DNA of 64,000 nucleotides from Arthrobacter gengyunqii (GTDB taxonomy: Bacteria > Actinomycetota > Actinomycetes > Actinomycetales > Micrococcaceae): NCBI RefSeq assembly GCF_023022985.1, contig NZ_CP095461.1, forward strand, positions 496,001 through 560,000. The letters run 5' to 3'. The first letter of the stretch is position 1. Each line of letters begins with the position of its first letter. Made by a program: the position numbers and the translations under genes. The notes beneath the pieces were generated by a model. It worked only from the letters and a program-made list of their open reading frames with translations, was not told the origin of the DNA and made no database searches. Below, piece after piece: positions 7,356 through 16,718 of the stretch.

Positions 7356-8537
7356 ATGCCCACCGCTCAGGAGCCGGAGATCCAGGAGCACGCTCCGCGC
7401 TCCGGCAGCACGAATAAGCCCAAAACCACTTCCGAAGCGTCAGTATCCGCGTCTGCACGGGGAAAGCCTGCTCGGGGAAAACCTGCACAGGGAAAGCCTG
7501 CACAGGCGAAGTCCGGGCGCACGAAGCCGGGACAGCCGCGGTCCAAAACTGCAAAGCCCGCCGCAGCAAAATCCGTTCCGAAGGAAGCTGCGCGGGGAAC
7601 CAAGCCCGCGCAGTCTGTCGCGCAGATGGCCGTGCGAATGGCTGCGAAACAGCCCGCATCGCCGAAGCCCGGCGGCCCTGTCGGGCTGCTTTTGCAGGCA
7701 TACCTGCACGGGCAGTTCCTCGCCATGCTGGCCGAGGATCCGAGGATGCGGGCCAACGAGGCGGATGCCGTCCACAAGATGCGGGTCTGCACCAGACGGA
7801 TGCGATCGGCCTTGGGCAGCTACCGCAGCTTTGTGGCCCCGGAGCCGGCGCGTGAAGTGCGGGACGAATTGAAATGGCTGGCGGGAATCCTGGGAGAAGC
7901 ACGGGATGCGCAGGTGATGCGGTCACGGCTGGACGCATTGGTGGCGGACCAACCCGCTGAACTGGTGATGGGGCCGGTGCAGCAGCGCATCGATAAAGAA
8001 CTGCTCGGCGAGTACAAGTCAGCGCGCACCGTCGCCATGCGGGCGCTCGACGGCGACCGGTACCTCCGGCTGCTGGAGCAGTTGGAAACCGTGGTGACCG
8101 CCCCAGGATTCACCCCGAAAGCGGACAGGCCTGCCGCCCCGAGTGCCGGACGCATGCTGAAACGGGACCGCAAGCGCCTTCATCAGGCGGTTCGGGAAGC
8201 CCGCAGGGCAGGCAGTGAGGAACAGCAGTCCGAGTTCCTGCACGAGGCGCGCAAGGACGCCAAACGCCTGCGCTATGCCGCTGAGGTTGCTCAGCCGGTG
8301 AGAACCAAGGGGTCCTCCGAACTGATCGCCGGTGCCGAACATCTGCAGAAGATTTTGGGCGAACATCAGGACAGCGTGGTCAGCCGCGAGTACCTGCGCC
8401 GGTGGGGTGCCGAACATGCCGGAGGCGGGCAGAACGGTTTTACCTACGGGCGGCTGCACGCGCTGGAGGAGGAACGCGGAGAGCGGGCGCGGAAACGGTT
8501 CCGCAAAGCGTGGGCGGGATTTCCCCGCGTGGTCTGA
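7356..8537 (+). CDS. CHAD domain protein with Lys/Pro/Ala-rich N-terminal tail
   Basis: A 393-residue protein. Residues 1 to about 105 are low-complexity and basic, with a repeated Gly-Lys-Pro-Ala unit (GKPARGKPAQGKPAQAK) and no predicted fold. Residues about 109-385 form a CHAD domain (conserved histidine alpha-helical domain), including AVHKMRVCTRRMRS with His140 and the C-terminal HEARKDAKRLRYAAEVA helix. CHAD domains bind inorganic polyphosphate and often occur with polyphosphate enzymes, so a polyphosphate-associated role is likely but not shown. The Lys-rich tail is unusual and could add polyanion contacts. The gene probably has a leaderless mRNA. Confidence 0.9.
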   Translation: MPTAQEPEIQEHAPRSGSTNKPKTTSEASVSASARGKPARGKPAQGKPAQAKSGRTKPGQPRSKTAKPAAAKSVPKEAARGTKPAQSVAQMAVRMAAKQPASPKPGGPVGLLLQAYLHGQFLAMLAEDPRMRANEADAVHKMRVCTRRMRSALGSYRSFVAPEPAREVRDELKWLAGILGEARDAQVMRSRLDALVADQPAELVMGPVQQRIDKELLGEYKSARTVAMRALDGDRYLRLLEQLETVVTAPGFTPKADRPAAPSAGRMLKRDRKRLHQAVREARRAGSEEQQSEFLHEARKDAKRLRYAAEVAQPVRTKGSSELIAGAEHLQKILGEHQDSVVSREYLRRWGAEHAGGGQNGFTYGRLHALEEERGERARKRFRKAWAGFPRVV

Positions 8538-8591
8538 CCCGCTGCCGGCACCCGCACCTGCACCCTTTACCGTCCGGATGGAGGCGCTCTG

Positions 8592-10160
8592 ATGGCTTCG
8601 GAATCACCGTGGGCGCCCCTGCGGCGCCGGGCGTTCCTCATCCTCTGGCTGGCGAATATCGGCTCCAGCATCGGCACGTGGATACAGACGGTGGGAGCTC
8701 AGTGGTACCTGGTGGAAAACAGCTCCAATCCTGCGCTGGTGTCCCTGGTGCAGACGGCCAATCTGGCGCCGTCCCTGCTGCTTGGCCTGATCGCCGGTTT
8801 CCTTGCCGATGCCTTCAACCGGCGCCGCCTGATCCTCGGGGCAAATCTCTTTGCCGCCGGTGCCGCCAGCCTGCTGACCCTGGTGGCTGCCTTGGGAATG
8901 CTGGATGCTGACGCCCTCCTGCTGTACACCTTCCTCATTGGCTGCGGGGTGGCCCTGAGCCAGCCGGCGTGGCAGGCCATCAATCCCGATCTGGTGCCAC
9001 GGGAGGAAATCCGGGCGGCATCAGCACTGAGCAGTATGGCAGTCAACGGTGCACGGGCGGTGGGTCCGGCGCTGGGCGGCGTGCTCATCTCCCTGTTCGG
9101 TCCGGCCTTTGTCTTCGGCCTCAATGCGGTCTCATTCCTGGGTACCGCAGTGGCTGTATATGTGTGGCGGGCGCCCCCGGAACCCGATGATCCCGAACGG
9201 ATGGGGGAGGCGCTCGCCGCCGGCATGCGCTACATTCGGGCAGCGCCGCGTATCCGCCGCATCCTGCTCCGGACCGCTCTCTTTATGGCACCCGCGAGTG
9301 CTCTGTACGCGTTGCTGCCGGTGGCCGCGAACGGGCACCTCCGGCTCGGGTCAACCGGTTACGGAGCGCTGCTGGGAGCGATCGGCATCGGCGCCGTCAT
9401 GGGCGTGATTATGCTTCCCAGAGTGAAGGACCGGGTCCACGACAACCTGATGCTGGGTCTGTCCGCCGTTGTGTTTGGTGCGGCAATCATCGGCGCCGGT
9501 TTCCTGCCGGCAGTCCTGCTGGCCATCCTGCTGGTCCTTGCGGGGATTTCCTGGATCGCCACCTTCTCGATCCTCAACAGCGCCATGCAGCTCACGCTGC
9601 CCGAATGGGTGCGGGCGCGCGGACTGTCGGTCTATCTGATGGTGACCACCGGGTCTCAGGCCATTGGCGCCGCCGTTTGGGGCTCTTTCGCCACCGCGTT
9701 CGGCTACGCCCCGGTGCTGGTGGCGGCAGGAAGCCTGTTGGTGGCAGCAGGACTGAGCGTTGCCGTGCTGCCGCTGCTGCCGCGCACGGGAAGGCTGGAC
9801 CGGAGCGTCGCAGAAGCGGACCTGGGTATCGAAGCCGCACAGGAACCCGCGCCCAATGACGGACCCGTCACCATCCTCACCGCCTATGAGCTGGCGCCGG
9901 ACAAAGCTGCAGAGTTTGTGCGGGTGATGCACGAGGTCCGCCTGGCCCGGATGCGGACCGGAGCCCGGGACTGGGAACTGGTGCATTCCGTGACGGATGC
10001 CCGACAGTTCCGGGAAATTTACGACGTAGCCACCTGGCGGGAATACCTGCGGCAGGAACAGGAACGCCTCACGGGGGAAGACCGGAAGATCATGGACGAG
10101 GCGGCGGGGTTGGCCGAAGGGGCACCCCGCACGCGCTGGTTCCTCCCGGCGTCGGCCTAG
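8592..10160 (+). CDS. MFS exporter with C-terminal ABM-like domain (MFS_3 family)
   Basis: A 522-residue transporter of the enterobactin-exporter-like MFS_3 family. The N-terminal part starts with RAFLILWLANIGSSIGTWIQ and continues through about 12 hydrophobic segments to about residue 410. The last about 100 residues are soluble and resemble the antibiotic-biosynthesis-monooxygenase-like tail seen in this family (VTILTAYELAPDKAAEFVRV). GGAGG precedes the ATG with 7-base spacing. The substrate is unknown; drug or siderophore export is a family-level guess. It ends in a CTAG shared with the convergent oxidoreductase gene. Confidence 0.9.
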   Translation: MASESPWAPLRRRAFLILWLANIGSSIGTWIQTVGAQWYLVENSSNPALVSLVQTANLAPSLLLGLIAGFLADAFNRRRLILGANLFAAGAASLLTLVAALGMLDADALLLYTFLIGCGVALSQPAWQAINPDLVPREEIRAASALSSMAVNGARAVGPALGGVLISLFGPAFVFGLNAVSFLGTAVAVYVWRAPPEPDDPERMGEALAAGMRYIRAAPRIRRILLRTALFMAPASALYALLPVAANGHLRLGSTGYGALLGAIGIGAVMGVIMLPRVKDRVHDNLMLGLSAVVFGAAIIGAGFLPAVLLAILLVLAGISWIATFSILNSAMQLTLPEWVRARGLSVYLMVTTGSQAIGAAVWGSFATAFGYAPVLVAAGSLLVAAGLSVAVLPLLPRTGRLDRSVAEADLGIEAAQEPAPNDGPVTILTAYELAPDKAAEFVRVMHEVRLARMRTGARDWELVHSVTDARQFREIYDVATWREYLRQEQERLTGEDRKIMDEAAGLAEGAPRTRWFLPASA

Positions 10161-11218
10161 TTGTTCCCCGTCTGCGAAGGCGTGGCCGCGAGCTGCTCGC
10201 GGACCAGCGGAGCAACTTCCGTGCCGTACAGCCGGATGCAGTTCATCAGGTTTTCGTGCGGAAGGGTGCCCAGGCTGTACTTCAAGTCGAAACGGCTCAG
10301 GTCCAGTTCCTTTGCCACCCGGACAATCTTGGTGGCGACCGTTTCGGGGGAACCGATGAACAGTGCGCCGTCGGGGCCGGCGGAGGCCAGATAGTCGCTG
10401 TGGGTGGTGGGGCTCCAGCCGCGCTCGCGGCCGATCCTGTTTTGCATGCGTTCGAAATGCGGCCAGGCTTCCTCCAGCGCCTGCTCGTCACTGGCAGCAA
10501 CGTAACCGGGGGAGTGGGCTCCCACCGGAAGCATCGGACGGCCGAACTGGGCCAGGGCACGCTTGTACAGATCCACGAACGGGGCAAAGCGCGCCGGTTC
10601 ACCGCCAATAATGGCCAGCATCAGGGGCAGTCCGTAGTGGGCGGCCCGCACCACGGACTGAGGGGTGCCGCCGACGGCGATCCACGCCGGAAGTTCCCCC
10701 GAGGCGGTGGGCGGATAGACGCGCTGGTTTTGCAGGGGCGCCCGGGTGCCGCCGCTCCAGGTCACCGGATTCTCGCCGCGCAGCTGGGTGAAGAGCTCGA
10801 GCTTTTCCTCGAAGAGGTCGTCGTACTGTGCCAGGTCCAGCCCGAAGAGCGGAAAGGACTCCGTGAACGAGCCGCGGCCCAGGATCACTTCGGCACGGCC
10901 GTTGGACACTGCATCGAGGGTGGAAAAGCGCTGGAAGACACGGATGGGATCGTCGGAGCTCAGGACCGTGACGGCCGAACCCAACCGAATGCGGCGGGTT
11001 TGACCCGCGATGGCCGCCAGGACCACATCCGGCGCCGACACGGCAAAGTCTTCGCGGTGGTGCTCACCAATGCCGATAAAGTCGATGCCCACCGAGTCTG
11101 CCAGCACGGCCTCCGCCACGACATTGCGCAGCACCTGATGCTGCGGGAGCCGTTCACCGTCCGGCTCAGAGGTGACGTCGCCAAAAGTGTCCAGTCCGAG
11201 TTCCAGCTGCCGTCCCAT
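10157..11218 (-). CDS. LLM-class flavin-dependent oxidoreductase (luciferase-like)
   Basis: A 353-residue bacterial-luciferase-like monooxygenase that would use reduced flavin supplied by a partner reductase. Family features include the N-terminal strand LELGLDTFGDV, IGEHHREDFAVSAPDVVLAA, LGSAVTVLSSDDPIRVFQ and GSPETVATKIV. I chose the ATG at 11218, with GGGAG 6 bases upstream, over an ATG at 11260 that lacks a site. Its stop overlaps the stop of the convergent MFS gene (shared CTAG, 10157-10160). Substrate unknown. Confidence 0.9.
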   Translation of the reverse strand: MGRQLELGLDTFGDVTSEPDGERLPQHQVLRNVVAEAVLADSVGIDFIGIGEHHREDFAVSAPDVVLAAIAGQTRRIRLGSAVTVLSSDDPIRVFQRFSTLDAVSNGRAEVILGRGSFTESFPLFGLDLAQYDDLFEEKLELFTQLRGENPVTWSGGTRAPLQNQRVYPPTASGELPAWIAVGGTPQSVVRAAHYGLPLMLAIIGGEPARFAPFVDLYKRALAQFGRPMLPVGAHSPGYVAASDEQALEEAWPHFERMQNRIGRERGWSPTTHSDYLASAGPDGALFIGSPETVATKIVRVAKELDLSRFDLKYSLGTLPHENLMNCIRLYGTEVAPLVREQLAATPSQTGNN

Positions 11219-11400
11219 GTGAAGCTCCCGCCATTCCCTCAAAAGTCCATGTATTTGCATCTAGTCTAACCGTATGGGCCAGTGGTGCAGGCCGGCGCTT
11301 CAGACCGGCGGATTTCCTCCAGCCACGACACCAGCGGATAGACTTGTGGACGGTTCCCCGGAGGTTTTCCCGGGGCCGCTCCGGATCAGCCGCAATGGTG

Positions 11401-11424
11401 CAAGCGATCAAGCGATCAAGCGAT
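11401..11424. repeat. Three perfect tandem copies of an 8-bp unit before the FemAB gene
   Basis: CAAGCGAT is repeated three times without mismatch and ends 13 bases before the TTG start of the FemAB-family gene, directly upstream of its GAGG ribosome site. A unit of 8 is not a multiple of 3 or of a helical turn, so copy-number change would shift promoter or leader spacing. Only three copies are present, so slippage may be rare. Confidence 0.85.
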
Positions 11425-11437
11425 TAGTTGAGGTATT

Positions 11438-12511
11438 TTGCGAGACTTTAGTGCACGCCTGGCCACCGCCGACGAGATGGAAAAGTGGGACAGCCACGTA
11501 CAGTCCAACCCGTGCGGCGGGAATGTGCTGCAGTCCGCTTCCTACGCGGAGGTCAAGTCACACCACGGCTGGAATCCCATCCATCTGGTGTTCACGGGCC
11601 GCGGCTATACGACGTACAACCTGGCCATTGAGAAGAAGGTGCCGGGACTGGGCAGCCTCTGGTACCTCATCAAGGGCCCGGACGTGGCGGATCCGTCCCA
11701 CGTTGCCGAAGTCCTCGACGCGCTGCGCCTGTTCATCAAGGAATCCAAGCGGAACGTGTTCGCCGTCAAGGTGGAGCCGGACATCGTGGACAGCCCAGAG
11801 GTGCGGGCGCAGTTCGAGGGCGCCGGGCTGGTCAAGACGTTCAATCTGCAGCCCAATGACTCCACGGCGCTGCTGGACACCACACCCGACACCGAGCAGC
11901 TGCTGAAGAACCTCTCCTCGCGCGGCCGCAACGCGGTCCGCCGGGCCATCCGCGAGGGGGCCGACGTGCGGCGGGTGGAGCCCACCGAAGAGAACATGCG
12001 TGTCATGTACAGGCTGATGAGCCATATCGAGGATCGATCCTCGGCGCGGATGCGTTCATATGAGTATTACCACCGCTTCTGGTCCAACTTCGTGGCGGCC
12101 GGCCAGGGCCGGTTCTACTTCGCTTTCGAAGAGGGCGAACCCACTGTGGGGGCTTTCGTCATCGCCTATGGCAAGAAGGGCACCTACAAGGACGGCGGCT
12201 CCAAACCCCGCCGGAACCAGTACGGCGACTCCCACCTGGTGCAGTGGACCGCGATTAATGAGCTGAAGGAAGACTTCGGCATTGAACAGTACGACTTCTG
12301 CGGAACGCCTCCCAGCGATCAGCTGAAAAACAAGGAACATCCCCATCACGGCCTTGGCCTGTTCAAGACCAGTTTCTCCAAGACCGTCACGGATTTCGTG
12401 GGTTGCTATGACCTGGTGCTTGATCCCGTGCGGTACAAGATCTGGAACACCATCGGCGAACGCGTGGCGCGGCAGATTTACTGGCGCCGGCACCAGCAGC
12501 CGTTCTACTAA
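11438..12511 (+). CDS. FemAB-family aminoacyltransferase (peptidoglycan interpeptide bridge)
   Basis: A 357-residue member of the Fem/MurM family, which transfers amino acids from aminoacyl-tRNA to the Lys of lipid II to build the interpeptide bridge. Recognisable features include the N-terminal SNPCGGNVLQSASYAEVK region, a first GNAT-like half, the SRGRNAVRRAIREGADVRRV helix region and the C-terminal HGLGLFKTSFSKTVTDFVGC, typical of FemX-like proteins. Micrococcaceae have A3alpha or A4alpha bridges needing such enzymes, which fits. The start is a TTG at 11438 behind a GAGG with short spacing, and no better start is visible. The ThrE-like exporter follows after 45 bases. Which amino acid is added is unknown. 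Confidence 0.88.
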   Translation: MRDFSARLATADEMEKWDSHVQSNPCGGNVLQSASYAEVKSHHGWNPIHLVFTGRGYTTYNLAIEKKVPGLGSLWYLIKGPDVADPSHVAEVLDALRLFIKESKRNVFAVKVEPDIVDSPEVRAQFEGAGLVKTFNLQPNDSTALLDTTPDTEQLLKNLSSRGRNAVRRAIREGADVRRVEPTEENMRVMYRLMSHIEDRSSARMRSYEYYHRFWSNFVAAGQGRFYFAFEEGEPTVGAFVIAYGKKGTYKDGGSKPRRNQYGDSHLVQWTAINELKEDFGIEQYDFCGTPPSDQLKNKEHPHHGLGLFKTSFSKTVTDFVGCYDLVLDPVRYKIWNTIGERVARQIYWRRHQQPFY

Positions 12512-12556
12512 ACAGCAAGCGCGCCTGAACGGATTCAGGCCAACAGAGGCGAGAGG

Positions 12557-14476
12557 GTGAGTCCTTTGGAGAACACGTCCGATGCAGACCGCCGAGAGCC
12601 TGCGCAGAATCCCGATCCCAAGGTGGGGTTGATCCCGGTCATCCGGCAGGCCGGACCAGCCAAACCGGAACGGAACAACCAGCCTGAAAGGCAGAACAAG
12701 CCGGCGCAGGAAGAACCCGGGCAACCGGGGCAGACCGGGCCCGCGGCGGGAGGAAAAACGCCGGGAGGAAAAACGCCGGCCGGCAAGCCGCCGCGGCTTG
12801 CCATGCCCGGCAGGGCGCCGAAGACTCCCAAGGCACCGAAGGGTGCCGAAGGTCTGCCCACGGGACCGGCCGGCATGGGCCTGCGCAGCACCAAACCCAA
12901 GCCGCCGCCTCCCACCACCTCCGTCATGCAGTCCCCGGTCAAGGGAACGTCGGGCGGTCAGGGCTCCGGGCCGATCGCGCCGGCAGGGCAGCCGCAGCGT
13001 AAACCGAGGGCCCGCAAAACGGTGCCCGGCAGCCACCACCTTCAGCCCGGCAGCGCCAACGCCCAGCGGCAGGACCGCTCGTCGGCCGCCGCCAAACGAA
13101 TGCTGCGCCGGCTCGTTCAGGGCGAAACGCCGCCCACCCAGGCGATGTCCATTGTGGAGCGCCTGGCCGGGTCGCCCTATGCCAACCCCCTGGTGCGCAC
13201 GGGCGGTCCGGATGCATCGGCCCGCAAGACGCTTGACCTGGCCCTGGGCCTGGCCGAAACGATGTTCCGTTACGGTGCGGGCGCCCTTGAGGTGGAAACC
13301 GCCATCATCGCGGTGACTGCTGCGTTTGGACTGGACAGTATCGAGGTGGACATCACCAACCAGTCGGTGCTGCTGAACTATTCGCCCAAGGACCAGACGC
13401 CCATCACCGTAATGCGGGTGGTGCGTTCCTGGACCAACAACTATGCCGGCCTGGGACTGGTCCACCAGCTGGTGACGGACATTATCGACGGCGGCGTTTC
13501 CCGCGCCGAGGCATCCAACCGGCTGAATGAAATCATGCACAAGCCCAAGCCGTTTCCGCGCTGGGCGGTGACCTTCTCGACCGGTGCCTTCGCAGCCGCG
13601 ATCGTGGGGTTCATCGGCGGCGGACCGCTGGCATCCGCTGTGGCCTTCATCAGCACCTTCCTGGTCAGCCTGCTGCAGCGGGTGCTTGGTCGCTGGCGTG
13701 TTCCGGACTTCTTCACCACGGCAGCCAGCGGGTTCGTGGTCACGGGCCTTGCGATGCTTTTCTGGTCCGTGGACGTGCCCATCTCCCCGGGGATTGTGGT
13801 TGCCGGAGGCATCCTGCTGCTGCTGCCCACCGGACGACTCGTCTCTGCGGTGCAGGATGCGATCAACGGGTTCCCGGTCACGGCTTCCGGACGTTTCCTG
13901 TCAGCGTTCCTGACCTTCGGAGCGCTGGTGGCGGGCATCGCCGTCGCGCTGGTGGTCGGAGCACTCCTGGGCGTGCCGCGCCTGGACGTGACGCAGGTGA
14001 CGGGATCCCAGTATCCGTTTGCCGTGACCCTGCTGTTGCTGGCCGTGGCGCTGGGAACCATCTGCGTCGTGGAGCAGTCGCCCATGAATCTGGTGCTGCC
14101 CACAGTCCTGACCGGGCTGGCCGGTTTCCTCGTGTTCCAGCTCTCGGAACTGGTGGGCGTCGGTCCCCGGCTGACGCCGGCCGTTGCCGCCATCTTCATC
14201 GGCATGGTGGCACGGATGATTGCCCTGCGGCTGGGCGCTCCGCAGCTGATTGTGGCAGTGCCCGCCGTGCTCTTCCTGTTCCCGGGGCTCTCCATCTTCC
14301 GGGCAATGTACGGGCTCAGCATCGGTTCGGATGACATCACCCTTGGCGCGGTGGGCATCTTCAACGCGCTGACGGTGATTCTGGCGATCGCCGGCGGAGT
14401 GGTGTTCGGAGACAACCTGGCCAGGCCGCTGACCCGGAACCTTTCCGGCAACGACCGCCGGAACCGCCGCCGCTAG
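12557..14476 (+). CDS. Threonine/serine exporter family protein (ThrE-like) with disordered N-terminus
   Basis: A 639-residue membrane protein. Residues 1 to about 185 are polar, rich in Pro, Lys, Gly and Gln, with a short repeat (GGKTPGGKTPAGKPP), and are predicted disordered and cytoplasmic. The rest matches the ThrE family: a soluble region (LDLALGLAETMFRYGAGALE) that resembles the DUF1212 part, then about ten transmembrane segments. Corynebacterium ThrE exports threonine and serine by proton antiport; the same role is inferred here. The GTG start at 12557 follows an AGAGGCGAGAGG stretch. A terminator follows at 14527-14577. Confidence 0.87.
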   Translation: MSPLENTSDADRREPAQNPDPKVGLIPVIRQAGPAKPERNNQPERQNKPAQEEPGQPGQTGPAAGGKTPGGKTPAGKPPRLAMPGRAPKTPKAPKGAEGLPTGPAGMGLRSTKPKPPPPTTSVMQSPVKGTSGGQGSGPIAPAGQPQRKPRARKTVPGSHHLQPGSANAQRQDRSSAAAKRMLRRLVQGETPPTQAMSIVERLAGSPYANPLVRTGGPDASARKTLDLALGLAETMFRYGAGALEVETAIIAVTAAFGLDSIEVDITNQSVLLNYSPKDQTPITVMRVVRSWTNNYAGLGLVHQLVTDIIDGGVSRAEASNRLNEIMHKPKPFPRWAVTFSTGAFAAAIVGFIGGGPLASAVAFISTFLVSLLQRVLGRWRVPDFFTTAASGFVVTGLAMLFWSVDVPISPGIVVAGGILLLLPTGRLVSAVQDAINGFPVTASGRFLSAFLTFGALVAGIAVALVVGALLGVPRLDVTQVTGSQYPFAVTLLLLAVALGTICVVEQSPMNLVLPTVLTGLAGFLVFQLSELVGVGPRLTPAVAAIFIGMVARMIALRLGAPQLIVAVPAVLFLFPGLSIFRAMYGLSIGSDDITLGAVGIFNALTVILAIAGGVVFGDNLARPLTRNLSGNDRRNRRR

Positions 14477-14526
14477 GCACGGCTGAGGCAGGCAGGACGC
14501 CACTGAGGCCAACAGAAACAGCCTGA

Positions 14527-14577
14527 GGGCCCCGGAACGCAGGATCTAGAGGATCTTGCCGACCGGGGTCCTTTTTT
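14527..14577 (+). terminator. Rho-independent terminator of the ThrE-like gene
   Basis: GGGCCCCGG (14527-14535) pairs with CCGGGGTCC (14563-14571), with one G-T pair, and is followed by six T residues (14572-14577). The 27-base loop is long. The distal arm and T-run lie within the 3' end of the convergent siderophore-interacting-protein gene. Confidence 0.6.
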
Positions 14578-15403
14578 CTGCCTGGAATGCGTCCTCGGTC
14601 CGGCCTGCCGCCCAGTACCCGGACAGCGAAACCTGCCGGCGCTCCAGGCCCCGGGTGCCGAAAAAGACATCCCTCAGGGCCTTCATGGCTTCCCGCTCGC
14701 CGTGCGCGAAGACCTGGACATCGTTGCCCGTCCAGGGTGCGTCAGCTACGGCGGCGGCCAGCAGGCCGGTGTTTCCTGCCGGGAGGTCACCGCGGTACAG
14801 CCAGGTCACGGTGAACCCCGCCGGCATTTTCAGGGGCTGGCGGTCCTCGGGTCCGCCCACTTCCAGGAAAACCTGCCCGACGGCGGACGCCGGCAGCGAT
14901 TCCAGCACGGCAGCCGTGGCAGGCAGCGCGGATTCATCGGCGGCAAACAGGTACCAGCCGGCGTCGGGATCGGGATTGAACGCTCCGCCGGGGCCGGTGA
15001 AGGCGAGGGGTTCACCGGCAACGGCGCGGGCCGCCCACGGACCGGCCAGGCCCTCGTCGCCGTGGACCACAAAGTCGATGGCGATCTCCCCGGCGGCGGC
15101 ATCGACGCTGCGGACGGTGTAGGTGCGCGAGACCGGCCACTGCTCGCGCGGGAACTGCTCCCGCAGTGCAACAAGTTCCTCGGTTCCGTCCAAGGGCTTG
15201 CCATCGGGGCCGAACCAGATCTTGCAGTACGCGTCGGCAAAACCGTTGTCCGCAAAACGGGAGAAATTCGGGCCGCCGGCAATAATCCGCACCATGTGCG
15301 GCGTGAGCTGTTCCTTCCGCAGAACCTCCAGGGTCAGCAGCGGGCGGGCCCGTCGGGGAGCATCCTGCGCCGGCTTCGCGGCGGGCACGGAGGGGTCAGG
15401 CAT
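14546..15403 (-). CDS. Siderophore-interacting protein (FAD/NAD(P)H ferric-siderophore reductase)
   Basis: A 285-residue ViuB/YqjH-type flavoenzyme that reduces ferric siderophores in the cytoplasm to release iron. The FAD-binding motif RTYTVRS is at about 93-99. The SIP domain ([31 protein letters not shown]) follows, and the C-terminus has the family's [12 protein letters not shown]. The ATG at 15403 has AGGAG 6 bases upstream and lies inside the 3' end of the uracil-DNA glycosylase gene (8-base overlap), so the two are translationally coupled. No Fur/IdeR box was seen nearby. Confidence 0.93.
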   Translation of the reverse strand: MPDPSVPAAKPAQDAPRRARPLLTLEVLRKEQLTPHMVRIIAGGPNFSRFADNGFADAYCKIWFGPDGKPLDGTEELVALREQFPREQWPVSRTYTVRSVDAAAGEIAIDFVVHGDEGLAGPWAARAVAGEPLAFTGPGGAFNPDPDAGWYLFAADESALPATAAVLESLPASAVGQVFLEVGGPEDRQPLKMPAGFTVTWLYRGDLPAGNTGLLAAAVADAPWTGNDVQVFAHGEREAMKALRDVFFGTRGLERRQVSLSGYWAAGRTEDAFQAEKRTPVGKIL

Positions 15404-16256
15404 GTGGTTCTCCTAGATCAAGGCGGTTTTCCTTACCGTATCGCGCCAACCGCCAGTCAACCGGCTGGGCGCCCTGCTGCTGCAGCAGTTCGTTGACCCG
15501 GCTGAACGGGCGCGATCCGAAGAATCCGCGCGATGCCGAAAGCGGACTGGGATGGGCTGATTCGATTCGGGGAACATCTTCCAACAGTGCAACGATGGAC
15601 CGTGCGTCGTTGCCCCACAGCACGGCCACCAGCGGTGCCCGGCTGCCGTTCTCCAGCCGACGGGCGACGACGGCGCGTACCGCCAGCTCGGTAATCTGTT
15701 CCCATCCGCGTTTGCGGTGCGACCCCGCGCTTCCTGCGCGGACGGTCAGCACCCGGTTCAGCAGCAGCACGCCCTGGTCCGACCAGCCGCTGAGGTCACC
15801 GTGTGCGCACGGAGCAATTCCGAGGTCCGAGTGGAGTTCCTTGAAGATGTTGTTCAGACTTCGGGGCAGCGGGCGAACTGCCGGGTCCACGGAAAAGGAC
15901 AACCCCACCGCGTGGCCGGGAGTCGGGTAGGGGTCCTGGCCAATCAGCAGGACTTTGACCTCCGAAAGCGGGCGGGAGAATGCCCTGAGGACGTCATCCG
16001 GGGCCGGCAGGACGGTGTGGCCGGCGGCCCGCTCCTCCTGGAGGCCTGCGGCAATGCGCTGCAGTTCCTTGGTGGCAGGGGCCAGGGCTGACGCCCAATC
16101 CGGTGCCATGACGTCCGTCAATGCAGCGGGGGCGGCGAACGGGAAGGGGCGGTCACCGGGCAGATCAACGCCGGCCGGTTGAGCACCGGACACACGGGAA
16201 CCGGCCTGCGGTGCATCAGGCGGCAGGGAAAAGAGCGTCGGCTCGCTGGAACTCAC
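15396..16256 (-). CDS. ung: Uracil-DNA glycosylase, family 1
   Basis: A 286-residue enzyme that removes uracil from DNA. The water-activating loop GQDPYP is at 106-111 (catalytic Asp108), and [18 protein letters not shown] contains the leucine-loop region with His235. It has an unusually long N-terminal extension of about 50-60 residues compared with about 225-residue family members, Pro/Ala-rich and probably disordered. The start is GTG at 16256; no in-frame ATG is close. The downstream siderophore-reductase gene overlaps its end by 8 bases. Confidence 0.95.
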   Translation of the reverse strand: MSSSEPTLFSLPPDAPQAGSRVSGAQPAGVDLPGDRPFPFAAPAALTDVMAPDWASALAPATKELQRIAAGLQEERAAGHTVLPAPDDVLRAFSRPLSEVKVLLIGQDPYPTPGHAVGLSFSVDPAVRPLPRSLNNIFKELHSDLGIAPCAHGDLSGWSDQGVLLLNRVLTVRAGSAGSHRKRGWEQITELAVRAVVARRLENGSRAPLVAVLWGNDARSIVALLEDVPRIESAHPSPLSASRGFFGSRPFSRVNELLQQQGAQPVDWRLARYGKENRLDLGEPHA

Positions 16257-16377
16257 TCATCCAGCGTAGGTCGGATGCGGAGAACGGGCTATTCCGGGCC
16301 GGCGGGGGACTCAAATGACAGAGTTGTTATTCACCAACTAACATGGGGGTGAAACCGTCAACTATTGGGAGCGTTCC

Positions 16378-16680
16378 GTGGCCGAAACAACCGAAGCCTT
16401 CTCGCTGAACGGCGCGGTTGACCCCGACAGTCCGCTGGGGGAACAGGAACAGCAGATGCTGGCCCTGGAACGGGCCTGGTGGAAATACGCCGGCGCCAAG
16501 GAACAAGCCATCCGCGAACTGTTCGGCATGTCCGCCACCCGCTACTACCAGGTTCTCAACGCGCTGATCGATACCGAGGATGCCTTGGCTCACGATCCGA
16601 TGCTGGTGAAGAGACTGCGTAGACTACGAACAACCCGTCAGCGCGCGCGCACCGCCCGTCGTTCAGGCTCTGACGTCTAG
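16378..16680 (+). CDS. DUF3263 protein
   Basis: A 100-residue actinobacterial protein of unknown function. It contains the DUF3263 core (ALERAWWKYAGAKEQAIRE, FGMSATRYYQVLNALID) and a basic C-terminal tail ending in RARTARRSG. The fold looks like a small helical, possibly DNA-binding, domain. The GTG start at 16378 has GGGAG 7 bases upstream. The LytR_C gene follows after 38 bases and they probably form an operon, an arrangement conserved in Actinobacteria near groEL and cold-shock genes. Confidence 0.9.
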   Translation: MAETTEAFSLNGAVDPDSPLGEQEQQMLALERAWWKYAGAKEQAIRELFGMSATRYYQVLNALIDTEDALAHDPMLVKRLRRLRTTRQRARTARRSGSDV

Positions 16681-16718
16681 ACCCGGCGCCACCTGAGACC
16701 AAGGACTGATACCTCACC

